From Anthoceros angustus (lineage: Eukaryota; Streptophyta; Anthocerotopsida; Anthocerotales; Anthocerotaceae): a stretch of DNA of 64,000 nucleotides. The position numbers and the translations under genes are program-made. Position 1 is the stretch's first letter; each line of letters begins with the position of its first letter. Below the pieces are notes generated by a model that was given only the letters and a program-made list of their open reading frames with translations, was not told where the DNA came from and did no database searches. The stretch lies in assembly GCA_010909165.1 (NCBI GenBank), contig MU008170.1, positions 186,001 through 250,000 of the forward strand, read 5' to 3'. Of this stretch, positions 1 to 10,817 are shown piece by piece.

Positions 1-380
1 TAATTGATACTTTGGTTGGAACTCGATTCAAAATATAGGTCGTTGTAACAACAGCCTCACCCCAAAAACGTACCTCCAAGCTACTATGATGTAACATGCA
101 TTTAGCTGCCTCTACTAAGTTTGCGCCCCGCCACTCCATTTTGCTCTGGCATTGGAGAAATGGTTAGTTGCCTTCATATTCTAATTCCATGCTCCTTGCA
201 AAAGCATTGGAAGTTATTGGAGATATATTCGCCTTCGTTGTCACTGCACAAAGTCTTCAGATGTTGTCCACTTGCATTCTCCACTATGGCTTTCCATTCC
301 TTGAAGAGCGTACATACCTGGAATTTCTCCTTCATAAAATATGTCCAAGTGTTCCTTGTGAAGTCATCCACAAACACCAA
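1..380 (-). pseudogene. Copia integrase core fragment, copy 1
   Basis: On the minus strand a 68-residue open stretch (380-174) reads as the rve integrase core: a VDDFTR motif near the start and a SDNEGEY motif about 45 residues later, typical of Ty1/copia integrases. Downstream the frame is broken, but a TP-QNGV-like motif and a WGEAV-like motif follow in other frames towards base 1. Only a fragment of the 300-residue domain is open. It belongs to a decayed element and cannot encode a working enzyme as it stands. Confidence 0.8.
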
Positions 381-394
381 AATTTAGTGGGCTC
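1..394. repeat. Direct repeat copy 1, identical to 1893-2286
   Basis: Bases 1-394 match 1893-2286 (offset 1892) without a difference that I can find, then similarity falls abruptly to a diverged, gapped match. The repeated segment covers copia integrase sequence on the minus strand. The left boundary is the window edge, so the true repeat may be longer. Confidence 0.9.
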
Positions 395-599
395 CGCCAT
401 GAGTGCGATTTTCATTGGACCACACACATCCGTGTGTACCAACTCTAGCACCTTCTTTGGTCTGCAATCTTTGGAACTTAGTTCGGTGTAGCTTTCCATT
501 ATGCACCCTTGGCATAACTCACCACTTCTTTCACTCCTTAGCCTTTGGTCCTACCAATGCTTCCCTCCGGGCTCTGTGGTTCGGCATTTGCCAGCCATG

Positions 600-1252
600 A
601 CTCCTCATACACACATGCATTCATGGATTCCAAGATCTTCTATAAGTTTCCATTGTCTTGTTGATCTTTTAAGATTGGTTGTGTCTTTAATACTTTGATC
701 TTCCTCTTCTTCTTCAAATGCAACAATTCTTTGATCTTCATCATCTTCTTCAAGCTGCGATAATTCTTTGATTTTCATCTTCTTCTTCAAGCTGCGATAT
801 TTCTTTGATCTTCATCTTCTTCCTCAATTTCGACGTGATAGAAATTTCCTCTCTCCCCCCTTTATGTCATGTTGTTGAGAAGATTCTTCAGGTTGAGGAG
901 TAGGTTGCTCAAGAGTGTCATCATACTTAGAATCCTCGTCATGGTTTTCTACATCGCGATAGATCCTTCATGATAATCAGGGGTTGGAGCTCCACTCCTT
1001 TGTTGGGTTCCACAACCTCATTAAATACAACATCCCTACTAAAATGATCTTCTTCCTTGTAAGATCATATGGCGATATCCATTAACCTCATCAAAGTATC
1101 CAAGCATGGTGCACTTCATGCCTTTCGGATCCACTTTGTCCGGGTTACTTTGGAACATAAGCATAAACATGACCAAAGATCCTCAAATGGCTTATATGGC
1201 TTAGACCACGCTTGCCGCGTCTTTGTCAAAATAGAGTACTTCCCAATTCAGG
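600..1252 (-). pseudogene. Copia integrase C-terminal and acidic hinge remnant
   Basis: Minus-strand frames show the copia integrase C-terminal signature (a DPKGMKC..LGY-type segment near 1060-1150, followed by a SRDVVFNE motif near 1030) and then a Glu/Asp-rich linker (790-605) of the kind joining integrase to reverse transcriptase. Frameshifts separate the pieces. No reverse transcriptase follows, because the next sequence to the left is another integrase core copy. Confidence 0.65.
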
Positions 1253-1892
1253 CCTTTGGCAACCTCGAGCTTTGCTCCCAATTGCTCCTCCTCCTTGCGA
1301 CTAGCAAAACCCCACGAGCTGGTGCAGCGTTAGTCCTAGCGGCGCTTTCCAGTTGTTGCCAATTATCCTCGAGATTTCTCCTTCTAAGGCAAGGCGCCAC
1401 CAATAAAGTAGTCATGGTGCTCCTCCTTGCGCCCTCAACTTCCACAGTCGCGATGCTATAGGTGTCCCAATCTGGTGCCTCCTGGCCCTCACAGTCTCCT
1501 TCAGCAGCTCGTCGCGCCTGGAAAGCTCCCTACGCTCCACAGCACTTGGCGCCTTCCTCTTTTCCTTCTTTTTCTTCGTCTCCTTCAAGCTCAAGCTAGG
1601 GTTTCCTTCTCCTCTTCAGCTCGCGCACGGTCTTCTTCTCCTCTCGATTCGACCGCGGCGATGGCGATTTCCTTCCTCCTCCTTTTCCTCCTTACGCTCA
1701 GCACCAACTCTTCGCGCGAAGTGGAGATGCTTCAGTTCAGAGTGAGACATGGCATTGTCCAAACTGGACTTTCCTCCTCTTGGATGTTTGCCACGTGGGC
1801 CCCTCAACCCTAGATTTTACCATCCTAAAATACCTTTCCCTATTTAAGTTGCCTATTTCCTGTCCTATTTTAGCCTTTAATTAATTACTTCC
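1253..1892. other. Unassigned insert between integrase fragments
   Basis: This stretch interrupts the copia order. It is CT-rich on the plus strand (1480-1720) and becomes AT-rich near 1815-1892. Open frames on both strands are low-complexity (Ser/Leu on plus, Lys/Glu/Arg on minus) and resemble no family I recognise. It may be a fragment of another transposable element; no terminal repeats were found. Confidence 0.4.
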
Positions 1893-2286
1893 TAATTGAT
1901 ACTTTGGTTGGAACTCGATTCAAAATATAGGTCGTTGTAACAACAGCCTCACCCCAAAAACGTACCTCCAAGCTACTATGATGTAACATGCATTTAGCTG
2001 CCTCTACTAAGTTTGCGCCCCGCCACTCCATTTTGCTCTGGCATTGGAGAAATGGTTAGTTGCCTTCATATTCTAATTCCATGCTCCTTGCAAAAGCATT
2101 GGAAGTTATTGGAGATATATTCGCCTTCGTTGTCACTGCACAAAGTCTTCAGATGTTGTCCACTTGCATTCTCCACTATGGCTTTCCATTCCTTGAAGAG
2201 CGTACATACCTGGAATTTCTCCTTCATAAAATATGTCCAAGTGTTCCTTGTGAAGTCATCCACAAACACCAAAATTTAGTGGGCTC
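1893..2286. repeat. Direct repeat copy 2, identical to 1-394
   Basis: Second copy of the integrase-derived segment. To its left lies unrelated AT-rich sequence (about 1815-1892). To its right the two copies remain alignable but with many substitutions and small gaps. Confidence 0.9.
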
Positions 2287-2400
2287 GGCTGTGAGTGCGA
2301 TTTTTCATTGGACCACACACATCTGTGTGTACTAACTCTAGCACCTTCTTTGGTCAATGCGCTGCAATATTTAAGAACTTGGTTCAGTGTAGCTTTCCCA
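1893..2400 (-). pseudogene. Copia integrase core fragment, copy 2
   Basis: The open stretch 2272-2066 has the same 68-residue integrase core as copy 1. To its right (2400-2700, minus strand) the preceding GAG-pre-integrase region continues in broken frames with a WHxxLGH-like motif, so this copy keeps its normal upstream neighbour whereas copy 1 does not. Confidence 0.8.
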
Positions 2401-3115
2401 TTACGCACCCTTGGTATAACTACGGCTTACCCACTTCTTTCAAATCCAACCCTGTCACCATTTATTGATTCTTCATTAAGTTGATGTTATCAATGCCAAT
2501 GTGCCCCAAATGTTCATGCCATAAATCAACAGATCTAGTGTTATTTTACAAACTGGTCATAAAAGTGCAAGTTTGCCTTCCCACAGAAGCACAGAACTTG
2601 TACAAATTTCCTACTCGGACACCCTTAGTAACCACTTTAGCATTCGATAACTCAGGCTGCTCAGGTTAGATTTGAAATCCTTTGGAATTGAACACAATCT
2701 CATGACCTGCATCGACGATTTTTGCGACAGAAAGAAGATTTCTTACAAGGGCACATAATGCACGTCCTTAATACTTGTAGAGTGTTCTCCTGGTAGTTGG
2801 ACCCATAACACTCCTCTTCCCTAGATGTCATGTGACCTATTGTCACCAAGTGCCACTATATATCCCGCTGCCAATACCTCGTAGCTTGAGAACCAAGGAA
2901 GATTATAGCTGAAATCATGAGATGCACTGAAGTTAAGATACAGACTCTCATCCTTCTTTGATTGAAGTCGCTTGATTTGTTTCGGTGAAGCACGCGAAGA
3001 TGTGTTCTTGATCCTTCTCACTGACTTGATTAGCTTAGGATGATTTTCCATTCTTCAAGTCGGCCAATCTTATTTTACAGTCCTTTGCGTGATGGTTGGG
3101 CTTCATGTAGTAATA
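2400..3115 (-). pseudogene. Copia GAG-pre-integrase, protease region and zinc knuckle remnant
   Basis: Minus-strand reading gives a CCHC zinc knuckle near 3110-3070, a basic linker (3050-2950), then sequence matching the copia protease to pre-integrase region with several stops. The knuckle reads C-Y-Y-Y-(x4)-H-(x4)-C, so its second cysteine is replaced by tyrosine. No long open frame survives. Confidence 0.6.
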
Positions 3116-3162
3116 ACAAAAGCCTTTCACCTTTCTCTTTGCATTTGTATCCTTCGTCCTTT

Positions 3163-3636
3163 CTATAGACTTGGCTTGCGAAGTCTTCCACCGTATATGC
3201 CTTTCTTGGAGAAGAATGCCAAGCCTTCGTTGCCTTGTGTCCGGAAAGAACCATTAAGCTCCTTTTGTAGGAGCAATCCTATTACCTCATCAAAGGTTGG
3301 TTGATTATCATTTGGATGCATCGCTAAGGATGCCCTATAAGACAATAAAAATTGCCTATACGATGGTGGCAAACTACTCGACCTTGATCACCTTACCCTC
3401 ACGAAGGTTTGATATCTGTCTCCCTCATTTGATCGACCAAGCTTTTCTACTGATTGACATGTTGTTGAACGGTCGCCTCAACCATCTTGAAGTTGGAGAA
3501 TTGACTTTCCAGACATTTCATTCACCATGCTCTAATGTTGTGAAAAAATTTTCCATGCATCATGTGAAGAGACACACTCACTCAACTGTGAGAGAACGTC
3601 ATCTGACACATTCAAGATAATATTAGCCAAGGCTTT
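3163..3636 (-). pseudogene. Copia gag (UBN2-like) fragment, copy 1
   Basis: Minus-strand 3372-3163 encodes a gag segment with an LPPSYRQFLLSY-type motif, characteristic of copia gag (UBN2 family); it continues upstream to 3636 in shifted frames. A near-copy lies at 4256-4720. Small indels distinguish the copies: this one has lost residues that copy 2 retains. Confidence 0.75.
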
Positions 3637-6010
3637 CGCATCCTTGTCTATATCCTTTTTTGAGCGCCTCTAAGTCCATTTTCCACAAACTTCCACAATC
3701 CTTTGTCAATAAGAAGATATTATAGCTTCAACTTCCATAATGTGAAGTATTGCATCCTCAACGGACATGTTTGTTGAGGATTAATTTTTAGACAAAGGAT
3801 GTTCAAAAGACATGTTTGCTTGTCTTTGGGAGCAATGATGGTATGAGCATAGAGTTAAATAGCTACATGTTTTGCACAATATCGCTTCTAAAGACAAGCA
3901 AATAAGGCAGACATGGTTGCTTAACCTTGTGGAGAAGGATGCACAGAGGACATGTTTGCTTGGCATTGTGGACGAAGATGTTGAGTGCATGAAGCTACGA
4001 TGAACGGCTGCATCCCCTACACAACATCGTCCTCAAAGGCAAGCAAATTTGAAGGCTTCGAGGACATGTGGGCAACAAATGGACCATATAGTGAACAAAC
4101 GTACATCCTTCTGTGTGTGTCAAATCTCTTATTTGTTTTGTAAGTGCAAAATGTAGTGTGTCGATACATCAAGAAGCAATTGTAAATAAACGATTTATTC
4201 TTGGCAGAAATGGTAGGGATGTCTTCATACAATGAGTGCTTCGATTGCACACATTTCAGCTTAGTTTGTAGGCTTTCGGAAGAGGCCTGCTGTGGAGTGC
4301 CAAGCCGTTGCCTTGTGTCCGGAAAGAACCATCAAGCTCCTCTTGTAGGAGTAATCTAACCACCTCATCAAAGGTTGGTTGATTATCATTTGGATGCATC
4401 GCTAAGGATGCCCTATAAGACAATAAAAATTGCCTATACGATGGTGGCAAACTACTCAGCAACCCAGTGATCACCTTGCCCTCTGAAGGTTTGATATCTG
4501 TCTCCCTCATTTGATCGACCAAGCTTTTCTACTGATTGACATGTTGTTGAACGGTGGCGCCCTCAGCCATCTTAAAGTTGGAAAATTGACTTTCCAGCAG
4601 CATTTCATTCACCATGCTCTAATGTTGTGAAAAAATTTTCCATGCATCATGTGAAGAGACACACTCACTCAACTGTGAGAGAACGTCATCTGACACATTC
4701 AAGATAATATTAGCCAAGGCTTTCGCATCCTTGTCTATATCCTTTTCAGAAGCGTAATCTGGAAGTCCATTTTCCACAAACTTCCACAATCCTTTGTCAA
4801 TAAGAAGATATTATAGCTTCAACTTCCATAATGTGAAGTATTGCATCCTCAACGGACATGTTTGTTGAGGATTAATTTTTAGACAAAGGATGTTCAAAAG
4901 ACATGTTTGCTTGTCTTTGGGAGCAATGATGGTATGAGCATAGAGTTAAATAGCTACATGTTTTGCACAATATCGCTTCTAAAGACAAGCAAATAAAAGA
5001 CATGGTTGCTTAACCTTGTGGAGAAGGATGCCTGAGAGGACATGTTTGCTTGGCATTGTGGATTAAGATGTTGAGTGCATGAAGCTATGGCGAACTGCAT
5101 CCCTACACAACATCGTCCTCAAAGGCAAGCAAATTTGAAACCCGAGGACATGTGGGCAACAAATGGACCATATAGTGAACAAACGTACATCCTTCTGTGT
5201 GTGTCAAATCTCTTATTTGTTTTGTAAGTGCAAAATGTAGTGTGTCGATACATCAAGAAGCAATTGTAAATAAAAGCGATTTATTCTTGGCGAGAAATGG
5301 TAGGGATGTCTTCATACAATGAGTGCTTCGATTGCACATTTCGAAACTAGTTTGTAGGCTTCGCATCCTTGTCTATATCCTTTTTTGAGCGCCTCTAAGT
5401 CCATTTTCCACAAACTTCCACAATCCTTTGTCAATAAGAAGATATTATAGCTTCAACTTCCATAATGTGATATTGCATCCTCAACGGACATGTTTGTTGA
5501 GGATTAATTTTAGACAAAGGATGTTCAAAGACATGTTTGCTTGTCTTTGGGAGCAATGATGGTATGAGCATAGAGTTAAATAGCTACATGTTTGCACAAT
5601 ATCGCTTCTAAAGACAAGCAAATAAAGGCGGTATATGGTTGCTTAACCTTGTGGAGAAGGATGCCTGAGAGGACATGTTTGCTTGGCATTGTGGGCGAAG
5701 ATGTTGAGTGCATGAAGCTACGATGAACGCATCCCTACACAACATCGTCCTCAAAGGCAAGCAAATTTGAAGGCTTCGAGGACATGTAGCAACAAATGGA
5801 CCATATAGTGAACAACGACATCCATCCTCGTGTGTCAAATCTCTTATTTGTTTTGTAAGTGCAAAATGTAGTGTCGATACATCAAGCAATTGTAAATAAA
5901 CGATTTATTCTTGGCAGAAATGGTAGGGATGTCTTCATACAATGAGTGCTTCGATTGCACACATTTCAGCTTAGTTTGTAGGCTTTCGGAAGAGGCCTGC
6001 TGTGGAGTGC
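3231..6010. repeat. Tandem duplication of copia gag/5' region, period ~1.08 kb, partial third copy
   Basis: Landmarks recur in order. The TTGTGTCCGGAAAGAACC block occurs near 3234 and 4312. The CATCCTTGTCTATATCC block occurs near 3638, 4725 and 5363. The block beginning near 3776 recurs near 4866 and 5500. Unit 1 is about 3231-4305, unit 2 about 4311-5355, and unit 3 (5361-6010) lacks the gag part. Both junctions sit in short shared sequence (around TGCCAAGCC and GGCTTTCG), pointing to unequal recombination. Confidence 0.85.
4256..4725 (-). pseudogene. Copia gag (UBN2-like) fragment, copy 2
   Basis: Open from 4522 to 4256 on the minus strand (88 residues) and alignable with copy 1. It includes a VDQMRETDIKPSEGKV segment absent in frame from copy 1. 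Upstream, in broken frames, the gag N-terminal region continues through about 4860. The copy is part of a roughly 1.08-kb tandem duplication. Confidence 0.75.
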
Positions 6011-6239
6011 CAAATCTGATGTCCGTACTCATGGCGACTTGTTTTAGGCTTGTTTTGTTTTTTTTCGGGTCGTTACTGTTAAGAGGGATAGGGAGAAGTT
6101 AGCCAATAAGGCCGTTTTGGCCAGATTGCACTTAGAGTGCAATCCCTAAACCCTGGGTCCGTTAGGGCGTGAACAGGTCCGACGGGTGCTGGACTAGTCT
6201 GTCGGGATGGGGTGATCCGGCCAAGGGGAAGACATGGTC

Positions 6240-6665
6240 CGTTAGAGCGGCGTTTGGCAGTAAGTCGGCCGGCGGCGTTGGCGGAAATGTCCGGCAGCGG
6301 CGTTGAGTAAGTCCGGCGGCGGCGTTCGGACGGAATAATCCGGCAGCGGCGTTGACGGAATAAGTCCGCCGAGCGTTCAGCAAATAAATCCGGCAGCGGC
6401 GTTCGGCAAATAAGTCCGGCAGCGGCGTTCAGCAAATAAGTCGGCCAGCGGCGTTCAGCAAATCATCCAGCGGCGTCGCAAATAAATCCGGCCGGCGGCG
6501 TTCGGCAAATAAATCCGGCCAGCGGCGTTCGGCAAATAAAGTCCGGCCGGCGGCGTTTAATCCGGCAGCGGCGTTCAGCCGAATAAGTCCGGCCGGCGGC
6601 GTTCGGCGAGTAAGTCCGGCCGGCGTTCAGCAAATAAGTCCGGCCAGGCGGTCGGAGTAAATCCG
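6240..6665. repeat. GC-rich tandem array, about 17 degenerate ~26-bp units
   Basis: Units follow the pattern AAATAAGTCCGGC-AGCGGCGTTCGGC with frequent small indels and C/A swaps (AGCGG versus CGGCGG). About 17 units can be counted between 6240 and 6665. CpG density is high, unlike the AT-rich copia sequence to the left. Frames are open by composition only, so no coding role is supported. Confidence 0.9.
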
Positions 6666-7480
6666 AGCAGCGTTACCATGATCCAGGGTTAAGGTACATA
6701 CATAGGTGGGTTAGATTAGGGTGTTGGGGATATAAAGGGAGGCCCGGCGCCCAAGAGGGAAGACTATTCCGGGTACCATCTTCGCACTCCGTGTGCTCTT
6801 GCCTCTCGTGTTCGAGGAGCGGAGTGTGTTCCTGCGTCACCGTGCAAGATTAATTGGTGGTAGAGGGATGTGTTGAGAGCTCTGGTGGCGAGCTCCGTCA
6901 ATACGCTTGATGGGTGCGGACCGGGGTCGGACCTGAGCTGAGGAGGTGCTCGAGGGTGATTTCCCGGGTGTGGGACTAACCACAGGCTGGAGCCGTGGGG
7001 TTGCAGGTGGCTACTTCCGCGTGAAGCGAGGAAGGCAAAGGCGGCACAGTGTGAATACATCGCGTGTTGGTGTCGTGACTACTAGTCGGATGGATAAGAG
7101 AGGAGGGTCGCGTTGCGGCGTGTGTGTTGAGGTGGAGTTGTGGCGGACGAGTTGAGGAGCTGGGCGCTCGTCGAGGTGACGTCGCTAAACTGTTCGGTGG
7201 TCTTGGAGAAACCCGGGCGGGGTTTGTGAGAAGGTCCGGTGGCTGCGCGTCTGGTCCGACGAGTTGTGGAGGGGCACACACTTAGGGTTGTGGAGCCGCC
7301 GGACCCAACATGATGAAGTCCGTTCAGGCGATAGGTTGTAGAGCTCAGGTAGAATAAGCACGAGACCATTCCCTTGGGAACGGACTCCTTACTACAACGA
7401 CACGGGACTGTGCGCGCCCGGCTGGCTGTCAGCAAAAGTCGCGCCACACCTGCCCGCAAGCCGACATTCACACATATTTG
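6666..7480. other. GC-rich non-coding stretch with a TATA box, possibly an LTR
   Basis: Downstream of the GC-rich array is a TATAAAG box at 6731-6737 in a GC-rich setting. The following 700 bp hold no recognisable coding exon. The layout (tandem repeats, TATA, GC-rich leader, a TGTTGGGTCC-like end on the minus strand near 7312) resembles a retrotransposon LTR, but no partner copy exists in the window. Treated as unassigned. Confidence 0.3.
6731..6737 (+). promoter_or_regulatory. TATA-box-like element
   Basis: A TATAAAG sequence in a GC-rich context just right of the GC-rich array. No gene starts within 1.3 kb downstream, so if functional it would more likely drive a transposable element or non-coding transcript. 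Confidence 0.3.
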
Positions 7481-7704
7481 AACAAGGAAATGTCAAATAG
7501 AGATCTAGCATCTACTAACGACGCTACAAAGCAACAAATCCCGCAGAATGATCAAATCTAACCTCTCTTTGCTACTGCAGAAAGCACTTCAATGAGATAC
7601 CCCAACACACAACTGTTTGTAGAAGTCGATCCACTCTTGCCCTGCTTTTAGGACTGAAGCACTAGGATTCTTGTAACCGAGATTGATAGAGTAAAGGTTA
7701 GAAA

Positions 7705-7939
7705 AAGAAGAAGAAGAAGTCTATTATAACCCACTTAGACAGAATTTTTTGTCATGGAAGTTGGTACTTAACAACTTGTACCATGGTGTGATATGGAGTA
7801 ACCCAATAGGCCATGTATGGCTAAGCTACTTGAACCAAAGGATCCACTCCCTCTATGCACCCCATATAAGTACCGATCTACGCGCTGATGCTTAACAGCG
7901 GTGTGTGATAAATGTGTCCATGTGGCCTAAGCCATTTGG
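7705..7939 (-). repeat. Dispersed repeat copy with a single internal unit
   Basis: The reverse complement aligns along its length with 20599-21312: it starts with CCAAATGGCT, runs through a GTTAAGCATC segment, one unit resembling the 34-bp repeat, then ACCATGGTACAAGTTGT, and ends in a (CTT)n tract. Similarity stops on both sides at about the same points. It lies about 170 bp upstream of the PHD-BAH start codon and so within its likely promoter. Family not recognised; no terminal inverted repeats seen. Confidence 0.75.
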
Positions 7940-8107
7940 AGTTTGGACGAGGATTTCGGAAGGTATTGCTTTTGTGATAGGTATTGTTTGTTCCCAAGTC
8001 ATTTGTTTCACTTACAGCACCGAAGAACGAAAAAGCCCTAGGTGACGAGCAACCGGCCTCGCTTCATGACGCGCCGATCGCTCGCGGTTTGATGCCAGGA
8101 CCCGAAA

Positions 8108-10817
8108 ATGTCGGCTGCTGCATCTTGCCAATCTGTTGGTGCTCAGCGGGCCGATGGGGGAGCTGCAGGTTACGCTCGCAAGCGAACACGAGATGGCGCA
8201 GGGGATGGTCTGCGGGAAGCAGCGGATATTGTCTTGGTGCTGGCGGCCATGTCTCAGATGCGAGGGGGCCGGCCGCCGGGAACCTTAGAGCGCGATCTTG
8301 CCGGCCATGCTTTCCAACGATTGGCACAATGCATTTCAAGCTTGTCTCCCGAGGTTTTGTTGTCCAAGGAATTAGTGGAGACTTTGATTGAGGAGCTTGG
8401 CTTGAGAAAGACTCCCAGGCGGGATGATCCCAGTGGCGCAGAAAAGAAGGATGACCATGTCGGGGGTGTGGCGGAAGAAATGCAGAAGGTAAGGGTTGTT
8501 TGTCGGCCCCATCGCTAAACCCAAACTCTGGTCCATGTTGTGCTTGGCTGAGCAACAGCCGGTGTCAATGCAGGCAATCAACAAGCAGGACGGCGCCTGC
8601 GCTTTCTCCACCGAAGAAAGGGATATGGATGTGGCCTACGCCCACACGGACTTTCCTGAGCTGGTTAATTCCGCCGGACTGTCGGGTATCTGTTTTCTTT
8701 CCCCCTACTTTCTTTACAAACACGTTATGCTGCACCTTTCCCGTGACAAGTTTTAACCTAATCCGGGCCGTAGGCAGTAGCTCTGTCCCGGATTGTTCTG
8801 CGCTTGATGCAGAGTCTGTGTAATGGATTGTGCTCAATTTTTCCCTCCGATAAGGTTTTCGATGAGTTCAATATTTTTTTGGGATCTGGCGGGTGTGCAG
8901 GGTTAGGAGACGATGGCGATGATTCTGATGATGTTTCGGATTCGGAGATGTCCTCTATGGTTGCTATGCAGACGACTCCTCCCGGTCTAGCACCTGCAAT
9001 GTATGCCCAGACCTTCAACAATGCCATCGCTCAGCATGAGAGCAGAGAAATGGGTGGGTTGCACGGGATGATGCCGATCCCTTCCACCAAGGATATAAGG
9101 GTCCCAGTCAGTCATCCGAAGCCGTTTGCTGCGGTCATACCTCCGAATGCCCCTCGGCCTATTGGTCGGCCAAGGAAGGATGGTCTTACTGGTTACAGTC
9201 TTTTCAGACCTATGCCCTTACCGGCTGATCAGGATGCATGTAGTAAACTGCTTGGACTGGCTGTTCAGCAGTATATCACGATGAAGAACAATGCTTTGCG
9301 GGTGACCCCGGTTCTGCTATCCAATGCTTACATGAGCCCACCTGTGCCCTGTGAATCTTGCAAGCTTATAGTGAAGGATGCTGTGAGTGCCCTCATTTGT
9401 GACACTTGCGAGCAGGCTTATCACCTGAAATGTGTGAGCACATTTACTCTTGGCAAGGTTCCAGAAGGCGACTGGGACTGTCCCAAGTGTTTGAGACTGA
9501 ACAGGGGCCGCCTTCCGACTCCAAAGTACGGACCTCTTAGGAAGATACCTGGGAGGAATCCTCCCGCAAGCTTTGCATCGCAGTCCTCTGGTGAGTTGGG
9601 AAAGGCGCCTGAAGGACCCGTGCCCTCTTCGGGGCAGGGTGAGGCCAAGGACTTGCATCAGAAACGCTTGGAGCCTAAGACTGTTGAGGCCAAAGACCCT
9701 GCTCCCGAAAGGGTGGACGCAGAGCAGACAGATCTCAAACAGACAGGTACTCCACAAAAGGATGTGAAGCAACAAGGTCATGGGGGAACCCCCAATTTGA
9801 AAATTCGGTTCAAGACTAGGAAGGTCAATGATGGTGGGAAGGAGGAGATGTCAGATAGTTCGACGCGGAATAATTCTGAGAAGGTTTCAAGAGAGGAGGT
9901 TGCCACCGATGCTAAAATGTCTGCGGAGTCTGCTGCAAGTGCACAGTTGGATACTCCTGTCCAGTCTGATTCTCGCGGAGGGCCTGATGACGTTGTCAAG
10001 ATGGATTGGGTTGGGGACAGTCTGCATGAGGCCGATGGCAAAGTTTACTATGGAGCCTGCAGGGTGGGAGACCACCTGTTCAAGGTGAATGACTATGCAC
10101 TATTTCGGCCGGAGTCGGCTGAGGTGCCGCCATACATCGCCCGTCTCCAGGTACGAGAGGTGTATTTTGTGGGCATGTGTTGCCTATTCGTAATCTGGGT
10201 GCGCAGTGACAAGGTTCAGACCGTCATGTAGTTAACAAGGTGTAAGTGTTGTGTCTGCAGACTATGTGGGAAGATACAGCGCTTTCTTCGAAGTGGGTCA
10301 AAGTTAACTGGTGCTACTATCCGGGGGACATTCCTGTTGTCGTAGGCCGTCCGTCAGAACCAGAACCTGATGAGGTAGTACTGCAGGCCTTGTTGCTGGC
10401 TGTGGCATGTGGTCTTAACCATTCCCGCTGTTGGAAGCGACATGAAGCAGCTGCTTGTGAGGGTTTAAATCAGACTAGTGTAACCGGAAGATTGCGGTCT
10501 CTGCAGGTGTACGAATCCAATCACTGTGATAATAATTTGCTTGGATCCATTCAAGGGCCTTGCGAGGTTCTCACAGCCCTCAAATTCCGTGAGGAAAGAG
10601 AGAGACGAGCAGAATTGCAGAGGAAAGACCCTGCCCAATTGATGGGGTTGCCGCCTATCTTCGTGTGCAGGTATCTATACCAGCAACCCGGTCGTTTTTT
10701 CCTCCCTGCACGATAAGGTTGAAACATGGTGTTCCTGGGGTTTTGGCGTTCAGGTGGCTTTATGATGCACCGAGGGGCACCTTCGGCCTTGCGCCAGAGG
10801 ATGTGACGCTGAAATAG
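8108..10817 (+). CDS. PHD finger-BAH domain chromatin protein
   Basis: Six exons (8108-8488, 8574-8685, 8901-10150, 10261-10374, 10507-10670, 10754-10817) join with matching phases into 694 codons. An N-terminal segment has a LVLAAMSQMRGG motif, typical of the plant PHD family that includes Arabidopsis At1g50620 and At3g20280 (placement from memory). The PHD finger is C4HC3 (CESC, CDTC, H-x2-C, CPKC; ORF bases about 9347-9490). A charged Lys/Glu/Gln linker follows, then a BAH-like domain starting at DWVGDSLHEADGKVYYG and ending with a CRWLYDAPRG motif across the last intron. Such proteins are nuclear and the PHD finger is expected to read histone H3 tails; the specific mark is not predictable here. 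Start chosen at the first ATG upstream of the conserved N-terminal block. All splice sites are GT-AG; the gene looks intact. Confidence 0.85.

Larger units (their letters stand above)
1..6010 (-). mobile_element. Nested, decayed Ty1/copia retrotransposon remnants
   Basis: Minus-strand translation gives, from right to left, gag (UBN2-like), a zinc-knuckle region, GAG-pre-integrase, the integrase core and the integrase C-terminal/hinge region of a Ty1/copia element. Frames are broken by many stops and shifts, and no reverse transcriptase is seen. The order is disturbed: an integrase core (about 1893-2400) is followed by a foreign-looking insert (about 1253-1890), then the integrase tail and an acidic hinge (about 600-1250), then a second integrase core (1-480). 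The gag end is tandemly duplicated. No LTR pair or target-site duplication could be defined; the left end lies outside the window. This is seen in the sequence; autonomous activity is excluded by the breaks. Confidence 0.85.

Noticed and set aside
6079-6435. Open frames across the GC-rich 26-bp array
   Set aside because: Open only because stop codons are rare in the repeat; frames shift with unit indels.
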